A DNA stretch of 64,000 bases from Bradyrhizobium sp. CIAT3101 (lineage in GTDB: Bacteria; Pseudomonadota; Alphaproteobacteria; Rhizobiales; Xanthobacteraceae), in NCBI RefSeq assembly GCF_029714945.1, contig NZ_CP121634.1:62001-126000 (forward strand), in the 5' to 3' direction. Positions 29,354 to 38,793 of the stretch are shown here, piece by piece. The first letter of the stretch is position 1, and the number at the start of each line of letters is the position of its first letter. Below the pieces are notes generated by a model. It did not search any database, was not told the DNA's origin, and was given only the letters and a program-made list of their open reading frames with translations. Position numbers and translations under genes: made by a program.

Positions 29354-30076
29354 ATGTCCGTCAAACCGACCAAAGCCATGGTGCTCGCCGCAGGGTTCGG
29401 CCTGCGCATGCGTCCGCTGACGGATAAGATGCCGAAGCCGATGGTGCCCGTGGCCGGCCAGCCGCTGCTCGACCACGTGCTCGACAAGCTCGCCTCGGCC
29501 GGCGTGACCGAGGCGGTGGTCAACGTGCACTATCTGCCCGACCAGATCATCGAGCACACCGCGACGCGCCAGCATCCGCGCGTGACCATCTCGGACGAGC
29601 GCGACCAGGTGCTCGGCACCGGCGGCGGCGTGGTCAAGGCGCTGCCGCTGCTCGGCGATGCGCCGTTCTACCACGTCAATTCCGACACGCTGTGGATCGA
29701 CGGCGTGCGCTCCAATCTGACGCGGCTTGCGGAGTACTTCGACCCTGCAAGCATGGACATCCTGCTGCTGATGGCGCCCACCGCGACCAGCATCGGCTAT
29801 AGCGGCCGCGGCGATTACGGCATGCTGCCCGACGGCGCGCTGCGCAAGCGCAAGGAAAAGGAGATCGTCCCGTTCGTCTATGCGGGCGCGGCGATCCTGT
29901 CGCCGACGATCTTCGCCGATGCGCCCGAGGGCGAATTCTCGCTGACGAAAATGTTCGACCGCGCCAACGAGCAGGAGCGCCTGTTCGGCCTGCGCCTCGA
30001 TGGCGTCTGGATGCATGTCGGGACGCCGGATGCGGTCCACGCCGCGGAAGAGGCGTTTTTGGAGAGCGTGGCGTAG
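29354..30076 (+). CDS. murU: N-acetylmuramate alpha-1-phosphate uridylyltransferase MurU
   Basis: This 240-aa nucleotidyltransferase has the sugar-nucleotide signature MVLAAGFGLRMRPLTDKMPK (residues about 12-31), the NSDTLW metal-binding Asp and the VGTPDA C-terminal motif. Together with the AmgK domain encoded at 27306 it would make UDP-MurNAc from recycled MurNAc, bypassing de novo synthesis (and fosfomycin's target). The genome context makes MurU more likely than a generic sugar-1-phosphate transferase. Confidence 0.88.
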   Translation: MSVKPTKAMVLAAGFGLRMRPLTDKMPKPMVPVAGQPLLDHVLDKLASAGVTEAVVNVHYLPDQIIEHTATRQHPRVTISDERDQVLGTGGGVVKALPLLGDAPFYHVNSDTLWIDGVRSNLTRLAEYFDPASMDILLLMAPTATSIGYSGRGDYGMLPDGALRKRKEKEIVPFVYAGAAILSPTIFADAPEGEFSLTKMFDRANEQERLFGLRLDGVWMHVGTPDAVHAAEEAFLESVA

Positions 30077-30085
30077 GCCGCGCTA

Positions 30086-30222
30086 CTCGTGTCCCGGACG
30101 CGGTGCGGCGCGAAGTGCCGCTCCGCAGAGCCGGGACCCACACTGTCCTTCGCGGAACGAAGTAACTGGGCCCCGGCTCAGCGGCGCATCACTGCGTGCT
30201 GCGCCGCGTCCGGGGCACGAGC
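30086..30222. repeat. Long dispersed palindrome, copy A
   Basis: It begins CTCGTGTCCCGGACGCGG and ends CCGCGTCCGGGGCACGAG, near-perfect inverted ends, with an inner CCGGGACCC/GGGCCCCGG pair. A related copy is at 38666-38788. Confidence 0.8.
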
Positions 30223-30318
30223 GTGGTGCCAGACGAACAGCGGGGACGATTCCTCCCCGCCCCATGACCAATCCAGCCTGCGTCCCTATATTGCCGTGAT
30301 CCCCGAATCAGGCAGCCC

Positions 30319-33300
30319 ATGCGCGTTTTCAGCGTTCCCCTCTCAGTTCCGTTCCTGCGCACCATCGTCACGGCCCTGCTCGAGGGCCGGCTGGTCGAGG
30401 GATTCGAGGCGCGCAAGGAACCGGCGCGACTCGCGGACGCCACGCTGTACCTGCCGACCCGGCGCGCCATGCGCGTGGTCCGCGAGATCTTCCTCGACGA
30501 GATGAAGGCGGACGCGGTGGTGCTGCCGCGCATCGTCGCGCTCGGCGACATCGACGAGGACGAGCTCGCCTTCGCCGACGAAGGTGAGCAGTTTTCCGGC
30601 TCGACACCGCTGGATATTCCGCCGCGGCTCGGCGAGCTCGAACGGCGGTTGACGCTGGCGCAGCTCGTCGCCGCCTGGGCCAAGCGTCCCGTACTATCAC
30701 CGCTCGTGGTCGGCGGTCCGGCCTCGACATTGGCGCTGGCCGGCGATCTCGCCCGCCTAATCGACGACATGGTCACGCGCGGCGTCGACTGGAGCAAGCT
30801 ACGAGGCCTGGTGCCAGATCAGCTTGATCAATACTGGCAGCATTCACTTCAGTTCTTGAACATTGCCAGCGAGACATGGCCTGCCCATCTCGCCGAGATC
30901 AACCGTATCGAGCCGGCCGCGCGGCGCGATCTCCTGATCGCGGCGGAAGCAAAGCGCCTGACCGCGCATCCGCATGGACCCGTGATCGCGGCCGGCTCGA
31001 CCGGTTCGATGCCGGCTACAGCTAAATTCCTGCATGCGGTCGCGGCGCTGCCGCACGGCGCCGTCGTGCTGCCGGGTCTCGATAGCGATCTCGATGACGA
31101 GGCCTGGCGCAGCATCGGCGGCAGCAGGGACCTGCTGGGCATCACCGAGAATCCTACCTCGAACCATCCGCAATATGCGATGCATGCGCTGCTGCATCGC
31201 TTCGGCATCAAGCGCAGCGACGTCGAGATCCTTCATCCGCCGGCCGAAGGTGGCCGCGATCTGCTCGCATCCGAATCGATGCGGCCCTCCGCCAGGACGG
31301 AGGTCTGGCACGACCGGCTGAAGCAGCCTGATGTTGCCGCGAAGATCGCCGGCGGCATGAGGAACCTTGCCGTCGTCGAAGCCCCCAATCCTGAAATGGA
31401 AGCGCTCGCCATCGCCATTGCGATGCGCGAGGCGCGGCATCTCGACAAGTCGGCCGCACTGGTGACGCCCGATCGCGCGCTGGCGCGGCGGGTGATGGCC
31501 GCGCTGACCCGATGGGATCTCGCCTTCGACGATTCCGGCGGCGACGTGCTGATGGAAACCGCCGCCGGCGTCTTCGCCCGGCTGGCGGCCGAGGCTGCGA
31601 CCAGGGGATTGGAGCCGCCGACGCTGCTGGCGATGCTGAAGCATCCGCTGTGCCGGCTCGGCCGGCCGCCTGGCGCATGGAAGACGGCGATCGAGGGATT
31701 GGAGCTTGCCGTGTTGCGCGGCACGCGCCCGCCTTCGGGCACGGGCGGGCTGCTGCGCGAATTCAATCGCTTTCGCGAGGAGCTGGCAAAGCTGTGGCGC
31801 AGCGAGGTCTCCGCGTTGCACCACGCCGAACCCCGCGCGCGCCTCAAGCCGGAAGACCTCGATCGCATCCAGGCCCTGATCGATGCGTTGCAGAAAGCCT
31901 TGGCGCCGATCGAGAGCCTGGCGTCATCGAAACCGTTTGACTTCGCCGAGCTTGCGCATCGCCATCGCGAGATCCTGATCGAGCTGTCGCGCGACGAGCA
32001 GGGCATTCCGCTCGCCTTCGAGGAGCGTGAAGGCCTCGCGCTCGCCGGCGCCTTCGACGATCTCCTGCGCGGCGGCACGACCAGCGGATTGATGGTGACG
32101 CTGCCGGACTATGCCGACTTGTTCCAGACCGCGTTCGGCGATCGCGCGGTGCGGCGACGCGACAAGCCGGGCGCGCGCCTGCAGATCTACGGCCCGCTGG
32201 AATCGCGCCTGATGCAGACCGACCGCGTCATCATCGGCGGGCTCATTGAGGGCGTCTGGCCGCCCGCGCCGCGGATCGATCCCTGGCTCAGCCGCCCGAT
32301 GCGGCACGAGCTTGGTCTCGATCTGCCGGAGCGCCGCATCGGCCTCTCCGCGCACGACTTCGCGCAGCTGCTCGGGGGCGACGAGGTGATCCTCACCCAT
32401 TCCGCCAAAGCCGGCGGCGCCCCCGCCGTGGCCTCGCGCTTCCTGCATCGGCTGGAGGCGGTCGCGGGCGACGAGCTCTGGGAGGCTGCGATTCACGCCG
32501 GTGAAAAGTACGTGCAGTTCGCGGGCGCGCTGGACCAGCCCTCCCAAGTTACGCCGATCAAGCAGCCAGAGCCGCGACCGCCGCGCGCGACGCGGCCGCT
32601 GAAGATGTCGGTGACCGCGATCGAGGATTGGCTGCGCGATCCCTACACGATCTACGCCAAACACATCCTGCGGCTGGACGCGCTCGATCCGGTCGACATG
32701 CCGCTCTCGGCCGCCGACCGCGGCTCGGCGATCCACGATGCGCTCGGCGAGTTCACCGAGACCTACGCCGCACATCTCCCGCCGGATCCCGCGCGGGTCT
32801 TGCGCGCGATCGGCGAAAAGTATTTTGCCCCGCTGATGGAGCGGCCCGAGGCGCGGGCGCTGTGGTGGCCGCGCTTCCAGCGCATCGCGCGCTGGTTCGG
32901 CGAATGGGAGACGGTACGGCGCGACGCGATCGAGGCCATCACCGCGGAGACCCGTGGCGAGATCTCGATCCGGCTCGACAACGAGCGCAGCTTCCACCTC
33001 TCCGCCCGCGCCGACCGCATCGAGCGGCGCCAGTGCGGCGGTTACGCCATCCTCGACTACAAGACCGGCCAGCCGCCCACGGGCAAGCAGGTCCGCATGG
33101 GCCTGTCGCCGCAACTCACGCTGGAAGCCGCGATCCTGCGCGAGGGCGGTTTTCCCGATATCGACGCCGGCGCGTCCGTGAGCCAGCTCGTCTATGTCCG
33201 CCTGAGCGGCAACAATCCGCCGGGCGAGGAACGCATCCTCGAGCTCAAATGCAAGCAGGGCGACGAGCCGCAACCGCCGGATACGGCCGCCGCGGAAGCG

Positions 33301-33462
33301 CGCGCCAAGCTGGAGGCGCTGATCCGCGCCTTCGACGACGAGAACCAGCCCTACACCTCGCTGAACCTGCCGATGTGGACCAACCGCTACGGTGCCTATG
33401 ACGATCTCGCCCGGATCAAGGAATGGTCCGCGGCTGGCGGCCTGGGGATCGAGGAATGGTAA
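30319..33462 (+). CDS. addB: Double-strand break repair protein AddB
   Basis: This 1047-aa alphaproteobacterial-type AddB is the partner of AddA in the helicase-nuclease that resects DNA ends for recombination. The N-terminal helicase-like part has degenerate motifs (LPTRRAMRVVREIF, LPRIVALGDIDEDEL), as usual for this subunit. The C-terminal RecB-type nuclease shows SAIHDALGEF, AYAILDYK-type strand GYAILDYKTGQPPTGKQV, and the following QL residues. Its stop overlaps the addA start by 7 nt. Confidence 0.95.
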   Translation: MRVFSVPLSVPFLRTIVTALLEGRLVEGFEARKEPARLADATLYLPTRRAMRVVREIFLDEMKADAVVLPRIVALGDIDEDELAFADEGEQFSGSTPLDIPPRLGELERRLTLAQLVAAWAKRPVLSPLVVGGPASTLALAGDLARLIDDMVTRGVDWSKLRGLVPDQLDQYWQHSLQFLNIASETWPAHLAEINRIEPAARRDLLIAAEAKRLTAHPHGPVIAAGSTGSMPATAKFLHAVAALPHGAVVLPGLDSDLDDEAWRSIGGSRDLLGITENPTSNHPQYAMHALLHRFGIKRSDVEILHPPAEGGRDLLASESMRPSARTEVWHDRLKQPDVAAKIAGGMRNLAVVEAPNPEMEALAIAIAMREARHLDKSAALVTPDRALARRVMAALTRWDLAFDDSGGDVLMETAAGVFARLAAEAATRGLEPPTLLAMLKHPLCRLGRPPGAWKTAIEGLELAVLRGTRPPSGTGGLLREFNRFREELAKLWRSEVSALHHAEPRARLKPEDLDRIQALIDALQKALAPIESLASSKPFDFAELAHRHREILIELSRDEQGIPLAFEEREGLALAGAFDDLLRGGTTSGLMVTLPDYADLFQTAFGDRAVRRRDKPGARLQIYGPLESRLMQTDRVIIGGLIEGVWPPAPRIDPWLSRPMRHELGLDLPERRIGLSAHDFAQLLGGDEVILTHSAKAGGAPAVASRFLHRLEAVAGDELWEAAIHAGEKYVQFAGALDQPSQVTPIKQPEPRPPRATRPLKMSVTAIEDWLRDPYTIYAKHILRLDALDPVDMPLSAADRGSAIHDALGEFTETYAAHLPPDPARVLRAIGEKYFAPLMERPEARALWWPRFQRIARWFGEWETVRRDAIEAITAETRGEISIRLDNERSFHLSARADRIERRQCGGYAILDYKTGQPPTGKQVRMGLSPQLTLEAAILREGGFPDIDAGASVSQLVYVRLSGNNPPGEERILELKCKQGDEPQPPDTAAAEARAKLEALIRAFDDENQPYTSLNLPMWTNRYGAYDDLARIKEWSAAGGLGIEEW

Positions 33463-36400
33463 AGGTGCCGCGCCCCATCCCGGATGAAGTGCGTGCCCGG
33501 CAGGCGCGTGCATCGGACCCGACCGCGTCGGCTTTCGTGTCGGCCAATGCCGGCTCGGGCAAGACCCATGTGCTGGTGCAGCGCGTGATCCGCCTGCTGC
33601 TCTCGGGCGTGCCGCCGGAAAAGATCCTCTGCATCACCTTCACCAAGGCCGCCGCCGCCAACATGGCCGAGCGCGTGTTCACCACGCTTGGCCATTGGGT
33701 GACGCTCGACGACACCGGGCTCGACGCCGCGATCCGCGCCGTCGGCATCCCGCATCCGGATCGAAAACTGCGCCGCGAAGCACGAAAACTGTTCGCCTGC
33801 GCGCTGGAGACGCCGGGCGGGCTGAAGGTGCAGACCATCCACGCGCTGTGCACGCGCCTGCTCCAGCAGTTCCCGTTCGAGGCCAACGTGCCGGCGCGCT
33901 TTGCCGTGATGGACGACCGCGACCAGACCGACATGATGGAGCGCGCCAATCTGAAAGTATTTTTGGAGGCCGCGCGCGATCCTGACAGCATCACCGGCCG
34001 TGCGTTGCTGACCGCGATGGCCAGCGCCGCCGATGTCACCTTCAAGGAAGTGATCCGCGAGGCCTGCCTGAGCCGCGATCATTTCATGGCCTGGACCGAT
34101 GAGGCCGGCAACGCCGGCGCGGCGGCCGAGCAAATGGCAGCCGTGCTGGGCGTCAATGCCGACGATCGCATCGAGGACGTCGAGACCGAGATTCTCGATG
34201 GCCCGTTCCTGCCCCGCTCGCGCTGGGACGACATCGCTTTCGCACTGGAGGATGGCAGCAAGTCCGACAACGACCAGGCCGGTCGCCTTCGTGAGGCAAA
34301 GGTGTTTTCCGGCGCGGCGCAGGTCGATGCCTATCTCGGCGTTTTTCTCACCGACGAAAAACTGCCGCGCAAGGCCGTGCTGACCAAGAAGTTCGGCGAG
34401 CAAAATCCGTCCGTCGCGCGCCTGTTCGAGAACGAGGCGTCTCGCCTAGGTGGATTGATCGAGAAGCGCCGCGCGGTGACCATGCGCGACCGCACCGAGG
34501 CGCTCCTGCACATCGCCACCGCCGCCGCCGCAAACTACCGCCGCGAGAAGCAGGAACGCGGGCTGCTCGACTACGACGACCTCATCGACAAGACGCTGGC
34601 GATGCTCAACCGCATCTCCGCAGGCTGGGTGCATTACAAGCTCGACCGCGGCGTCGATCACGTCCTGATCGACGAGGCGCAGGATACCAGCCCGCGGCAA
34701 TGGGACATCGTCGCGCACATCATCTCGGAATTCACGGCCGGTGAAGGCGCGCGCGAAGGGCTGAACCGCACGGTCTTCGCCGTCGGCGACGAGAAGCAGT
34801 CGATCTTCTCGTTCCAGGGCGCGGCTCCCCACGAATTCGACGCACGCCGGCGCGAGCTGCACCGCAAGTTCACCGCGGCCGGGCTGAAATTCGATCCGGT
34901 CGCCTTCACCTATTCGTTCCGTTCAGGCGCTGCGATCCTGCATTCGGTCGACCACGTCTTCCGTGAGCCCACGATCTACAAGAGCATCCATTCGGTCGAG
35001 ATCGGTCATCCCCTGCACAATGCGCTCGCCGATGCCGGCCCGAGCGTGATCGAGCTGTGGGATCTTGCCGAGGCCGATGACCGGCAGGAGATCGAGGGCT
35101 GGCGCGCGCCGTTCGACGGCGTCGCCGTCACCAGTCCCGAGGTCAAGCTCGCCCGCCGCATCCAGACCGAGATCAAGCGGCTGGTCGAGAGCGGCACGCT
35201 GACGGGACACGAGGGCGAGCGCCGCCCGCTGCGCTATGGCGACATGCTGATCCTGGTGCGCCGGCGCGGCAACGCGTTCGACGCAGTGATCCAGGCGCTG
35301 AAGCATGCCAACGTTCCCGTCGCCGGCGCCGACCGGCTCAAGCTGACCGAGCACATCGCGATCATCGACCTGATGAATCTCGCGGACGCGCTGCTGCTGC
35401 CGCAGGACGATCTCGCGCTGGCGGTGGCGCTGAAGAGCCCGCTGTTCGGTCTCGACGACGACGATCTGTTCCAGCTCGCGCATGGCCGCAAGGGATCGCT
35501 GCGCCGCGCGCTCGGCGAGCAGGCGCCGACAAGCGAGAAGTTCGCGACAGTGCTGCGACGCCTCGAGGCCTGCGAGATCCGTGCGTGCGAGGAGACGCCG
35601 TTCGCCTTCTATGCCTGGTTGCTCGGCGGTGACGGCGGCCGCGCGCGCATGTTGCGCCGGCTCGGCCATGAGGCCAACGACGCGCTCGACGAATTTCTGG
35701 AACTGGCGCTGAATTGCGAGCGCAAGGCACCGGCTTCGCTGCAGGGCTTCATGGCCTGGCTGCGCTCGGCAGACACCGAGGTGAAGCGCGACATGGAAAT
35801 CACCCGCGACGAGGTGCGGGTGATGACGGTGCACGGCGCCAAGGGCCTGGAAGCGTCGGTCGTGTTCATGGTCGACACCACATCGTCGCCCGCGGACTCG
35901 CAACGGGTCCGGCTGATTCACGTGCCGCGCGGCAACGGCGGCGAGGTCGTGGTCTGGGCCGGGCGCAAGGCGGACGATCCCAAGCCCGTCGCCGATGCCC
36001 GCAAGGCGATGCTGGAGGAGACCGAGGACGAATATCGCCGCCTGCTCTATGTCGCGATGACGCGCGCGGCGGATCGGCTGATCGTCGGCGGCTGCCTGCC
36101 CGGCAACATGCGAACCGTCCGCAAGCTGAGCTGGTACGACCTGATCGACACGGGGCTCACCGGCTCCGGCCTGGACAAGCAGACGATCGAGACGCCGCTC
36201 GGCAAGGTGACCCGATTCGCCCGACCGGAGGACGTCGCCGCGCTCGGCACGCCCGCGACCTCAGTGGACCATTCGGTCACGCTGCCGGACTGGCTCCGGA
36301 CGCCGGTGCCGCGTGAGAGCCTCGACGACGATCCGGTGCGCCCCTCCGGCCAGCCGGCCGAGGAAGGCCGGGCGGTGCGATCAGGCGAATCGGTCCAGTC

Positions 36401-36965
36401 GCGCGCATTGGCGCTCCAGCGCGGCACGCTGGTGCACCGGTTGCTGCAGTCCCTGCCGGATATCGCCACCGAGCGCCGGCGCGAGGCCGCGCTTGGCTTC
36501 ATGACCCGCAATGCCGGCGACTGGTCCGAAGCCGACCGCGTGTTGCTGGCCGACAAGGTGCTCGGCTTGATCGCCGAACCGCGCTTTGCCCCGGTGTTTG
36601 CCGAGGGCAGCCGGGCGGAGGTCGCCATCGTCGGGAAACTCGACCGGCCGGGCCGCCCGCCGGCGCTGGTGTCGGGGCAGATCGACCGGCTGGTGGTTCG
36701 TCCGGACGAGGTTTTGATCGTCGATTTCAAGACCAACCAGACCGCCCCGAAAAGCGCCGCGGAAGCCCCCGCCGCCTATGTCCGGCAGCTTGCGCTGTAC
36801 CGGGCGGTGCTGGCGCGGCTTTATCCCCAAAAGCCGATCCGCGCCGTCCTGCTCTGGACCGAGGCCCTTGAATATATGGAGATTTCAGCCCCCGCGCTGG
36901 ACGCGGCGCTGGCATCCCTTCATGTCGGCGTGAGCGTCCTTGACCCGGCAAGGGGCCGTTCATAG
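33456..36965 (+). CDS. addA: Double-strand break repair helicase AddA
   Basis: This 1169-aa UvrD-like helicase-nuclease shows Walker A SANAGSGKTHVL, motif II VLIDEAQDTSPRQW, motif III FAVGDEKQSIFSFQGA, motif V VMTVHGAKGLEASVV and motif VI LLYVAMTRAADRL. The C-terminal RecB-family nuclease motif is VLIVDFKTNQ. The start at 33456 begins the family region and overlaps addB. Length is normal. It forms an operon with addB and probably trxA (69 bp later). Confidence 0.96.
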   Translation: MVKVPRPIPDEVRARQARASDPTASAFVSANAGSGKTHVLVQRVIRLLLSGVPPEKILCITFTKAAAANMAERVFTTLGHWVTLDDTGLDAAIRAVGIPHPDRKLRREARKLFACALETPGGLKVQTIHALCTRLLQQFPFEANVPARFAVMDDRDQTDMMERANLKVFLEAARDPDSITGRALLTAMASAADVTFKEVIREACLSRDHFMAWTDEAGNAGAAAEQMAAVLGVNADDRIEDVETEILDGPFLPRSRWDDIAFALEDGSKSDNDQAGRLREAKVFSGAAQVDAYLGVFLTDEKLPRKAVLTKKFGEQNPSVARLFENEASRLGGLIEKRRAVTMRDRTEALLHIATAAAANYRREKQERGLLDYDDLIDKTLAMLNRISAGWVHYKLDRGVDHVLIDEAQDTSPRQWDIVAHIISEFTAGEGAREGLNRTVFAVGDEKQSIFSFQGAAPHEFDARRRELHRKFTAAGLKFDPVAFTYSFRSGAAILHSVDHVFREPTIYKSIHSVEIGHPLHNALADAGPSVIELWDLAEADDRQEIEGWRAPFDGVAVTSPEVKLARRIQTEIKRLVESGTLTGHEGERRPLRYGDMLILVRRRGNAFDAVIQALKHANVPVAGADRLKLTEHIAIIDLMNLADALLLPQDDLALAVALKSPLFGLDDDDLFQLAHGRKGSLRRALGEQAPTSEKFATVLRRLEACEIRACEETPFAFYAWLLGGDGGRARMLRRLGHEANDALDEFLELALNCERKAPASLQGFMAWLRSADTEVKRDMEITRDEVRVMTVHGAKGLEASVVFMVDTTSSPADSQRVRLIHVPRGNGGEVVVWAGRKADDPKPVADARKAMLEETEDEYRRLLYVAMTRAADRLIVGGCLPGNMRTVRKLSWYDLIDTGLTGSGLDKQTIETPLGKVTRFARPEDVAALGTPATSVDHSVTLPDWLRTPVPRESLDDDPVRPSGQPAEEGRAVRSGESVQSRALALQRGTLVHRLLQSLPDIATERRREAALGFMTRNAGDWSEADRVLLADKVLGLIAEPRFAPVFAEGSRAEVAIVGKLDRPGRPPALVSGQIDRLVVRPDEVLIVDFKTNQTAPKSAAEAPAAYVRQLALYRAVLARLYPQKPIRAVLLWTEALEYMEISAPALDAALASLHVGVSVLDPARGRS

Positions 36966-37034
36966 GTTGAGGCCATGATCCCGGGCGCGATTCCACGTCG
37001 CGCCGATTCTCTTTCAAACGAGTGAGGTACTCCA

Positions 37035-37355
37035 ATGGCCGTTGGCAAGGTTTCCGATACCGATTTCGAAGCCGAAGTGCTCAAGGCGAACGGTCCGGTC
37101 GTCGTCGATTTCTGGGCCGAATGGTGCGGCCCCTGCCGCATGATCGCACCCGCCCTCGATGAGATCGCCGGCGCGATGGGCGACAAGGTCAAGATCGTCA
37201 AGCTCAACGTCGACGAGAGCCCGAAGACCGCTTCGAAGTACGGCGTGATGTCGATCCCCACCCTGATGATCTTCAAGGGCGGCGAGATGGCCTCCCGCCA
37301 GGTCGGCGCGGCGCCGAAGGCGAAGCTTCAGCAGTGGATCACCTCCGCGGTCTGA
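37035..37355 (+). CDS. trxA: Thioredoxin
   Basis: This 106-aa thioredoxin has the redox motif WCGPC with Cys31 and Cys34, the buried Asp in VVVDFWAEW and the cis-Pro in [11 protein letters not shown]. It reduces protein disulfides in the cytoplasm and serves ribonucleotide reductase and PAPS/methionine sulfoxide reductases. It follows addA and is closed by a strong terminator. Confidence 0.97.
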   Translation: MAVGKVSDTDFEAEVLKANGPVVVDFWAEWCGPCRMIAPALDEIAGAMGDKVKIVKLNVDESPKTASKYGVMSIPTLMIFKGGEMASRQVGAAPKAKLQQWITSAV

Positions 37356-37382
37356 TTCACGTCGCGACACGATGATTTTCGG

Positions 37383-37414
37383 AAACGGCCGGCCAATCGC
37401 CGGCCGTTTTATTT
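37383..37414 (+). terminator. Rho-independent terminator of trxA
   Basis: AAACGGCCGGC and GCCGGCCGTTT form an 11-bp perfect stem with a CAATC loop, followed by TATTTTG. It ends the addB-addA-trxA unit. Confidence 0.9.
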
Positions 37415-37436
37415 TGTCCGTGGCGCGGCGAGCGAC

Positions 37437-37850
37437 CTATTTCTGCTCCGCGAGCTTGGCCAGGCTTGCGAGAACGTCAGGAAAATCTGCGGAAACAGCC
37501 GGACCGATGTCGGAGGCCTCCGGGCCTTGCGCATCAACGGCGTAAATGATTCGCGTACGCGCCGATCCGAGCGGCTCGATGCGATGGGCGACCTTGATGA
37601 CGAGATCGCCGACCCGCGTTTCGTCGACGAAGTGGACGTTCTCGCGCACATCGATGAGTTGCGACCGCAGCGCCTCCTCACCGGGCGGCTTCATCGTGAA
37701 CCAGGTGCCGGCCGCGAATGGCCCGTCAATGTCGATCTGCTCGATGGCCGCGTTCCAGTTTTTCCAGCCAGGTACGTCGCGAAAAATGCTCCAGATCGTC
37801 TCTGGGGTCGCCGACGTCTCGATGGCGTATTCGGTTCGCCAGGTATCCAT
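37437..37850 (-). CDS. SRPBCC (START-like) family protein
   Basis: This 137-aa protein has the START/Bet v 1-like pattern: IETSATPETIWSIFRDVPGW at the N-terminus, a beta-sheet of alternating hydrophobic residues, and a long C-terminal helix (SADFPDVLASLAKLAEQK). Such proteins bind hydrophobic ligands; the ligand is unknown. The start at 37850 has GGGGGAG upstream; a longer frame adds 49 residues of low-complexity sequence and is rejected. Confidence 0.85.
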   Translation of the reverse strand: MDTWRTEYAIETSATPETIWSIFRDVPGWKNWNAAIEQIDIDGPFAAGTWFTMKPPGEEALRSQLIDVRENVHFVDETRVGDLVIKVAHRIEPLGSARTRIIYAVDAQGPEASDIGPAVSADFPDVLASLAKLAEQK

Positions 37851-37911
37851 CACGCGCTCCCCCCTTTGATATCGACGCATATGGCAAGGGTAGCACGGAT
37901 GGACCGCCGCG

Positions 37912-38652
37912 CTACTTGATCCACCCCGTCGCCAGCGCGTTCGCGAGCTCCGGCTGATTGTTGCGGCGGGCGAGCGCGGCCATCGTTTCATGGTCATAGG
38001 CGATCTGGCGGAACGTCACCCGCCAGGCGGCGTCGACGAATTCGAGGATCGCATAGCGCGCGTGCGGCGTGCCGGCTTCGACCAGATGCGGGAACGGATG
38101 CACGTCGCGATAGCCGGGGCTGCCGACGCTGCCGGGATTGACGATCAGGCGGCCGTCGCGAAGTCGCACGGCGCGGGCAAGATGGGTGTGGGCGCAGAGG
38201 ATCAGCGGCTGCGTCACGCCTTGCGCGAACTGCTCGATCCGGTCGAGCGGCGACAGCGCCACCGTACCGTCGGGATGCACGGTGTCGAGCCAGTAGATCT
38301 CGTCATCCTCGGGCGTGGCGTGGCAGAGAAAGACCTGATCGCGAAACACCCGCGTCATCGGCTGTGCGCGCAGCCAGTCGAGCTGCGCGGCATTGAGCTG
38401 CGCATGCGCGGGACGATCCCACGAGCCCATCTTCTCCGGGGGACGATCGAGCAGGTAGCGGTCGTGATTTCCGAGCACATGCACGGCGTCGAGCTTCATC
38501 AGGATCTCGATGGTGCGCCGCGCATCGAGCGGGCCGCTGAGCATGTCGCCGAGATTGACGATGTCGGAGATGCCTTGCGCGCGGATGTCGGCAACAACCG
38601 CCTCCAGCGCGAGATAATTTCCGTGGACGTCGGCAATCGCGGCAAAACGCAT
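37912..38652 (-). CDS. Metallophosphoesterase
   Basis: This 246-aa protein shows the calcineurin-type metal-binding set: ADVHGNYLALEAV (Asp, His), NLGDMLSGP (Asp), VLGNHDRYL (Asn-His), FLCHATPEDDE (His) and CAHTHLARAV (His-x-His). The layout matches small YfcE/ApaH-like or protein phosphatase-like esterases. Substrate is unknown. It is the single gene between the SRPBCC gene and a repeat before folC, both on the same strand. Confidence 0.9.
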   Translation of the reverse strand: MRFAAIADVHGNYLALEAVVADIRAQGISDIVNLGDMLSGPLDARRTIEILMKLDAVHVLGNHDRYLLDRPPEKMGSWDRPAHAQLNAAQLDWLRAQPMTRVFRDQVFLCHATPEDDEIYWLDTVHPDGTVALSPLDRIEQFAQGVTQPLILCAHTHLARAVRLRDGRLIVNPGSVGSPGYRDVHPFPHLVEAGTPHARYAILEFVDAAWRVTFRQIAYDHETMAALARRNNQPELANALATGWIK

Positions 38653-38665
38653 TGTTGGTCTCTCC

Positions 38666-38788
38666 TGCCCCGGACGCAGCGCAGTGCTTCTTCAGCGGTG
38701 CGCTGCCGAGCCGGGGCCCTTGTGGTGGCATTCTGGGTCCCGGCTCTGCGCAGCAACGCTCCGCGTTGCAGCGCGTCCGGGACACGAG
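38666..38788. repeat. Long dispersed palindrome, copy B
   Basis: GCCCCGGACGCAGCGCAG and GCAGCGCGTCCGGGACACGA form the ends, with inner CCGAGCCGGGGCCC/GGGTCCCGGCTC pairs. It is related to 30086-30222. Confidence 0.8.
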
Positions 38789-38793
38789 GCCGA

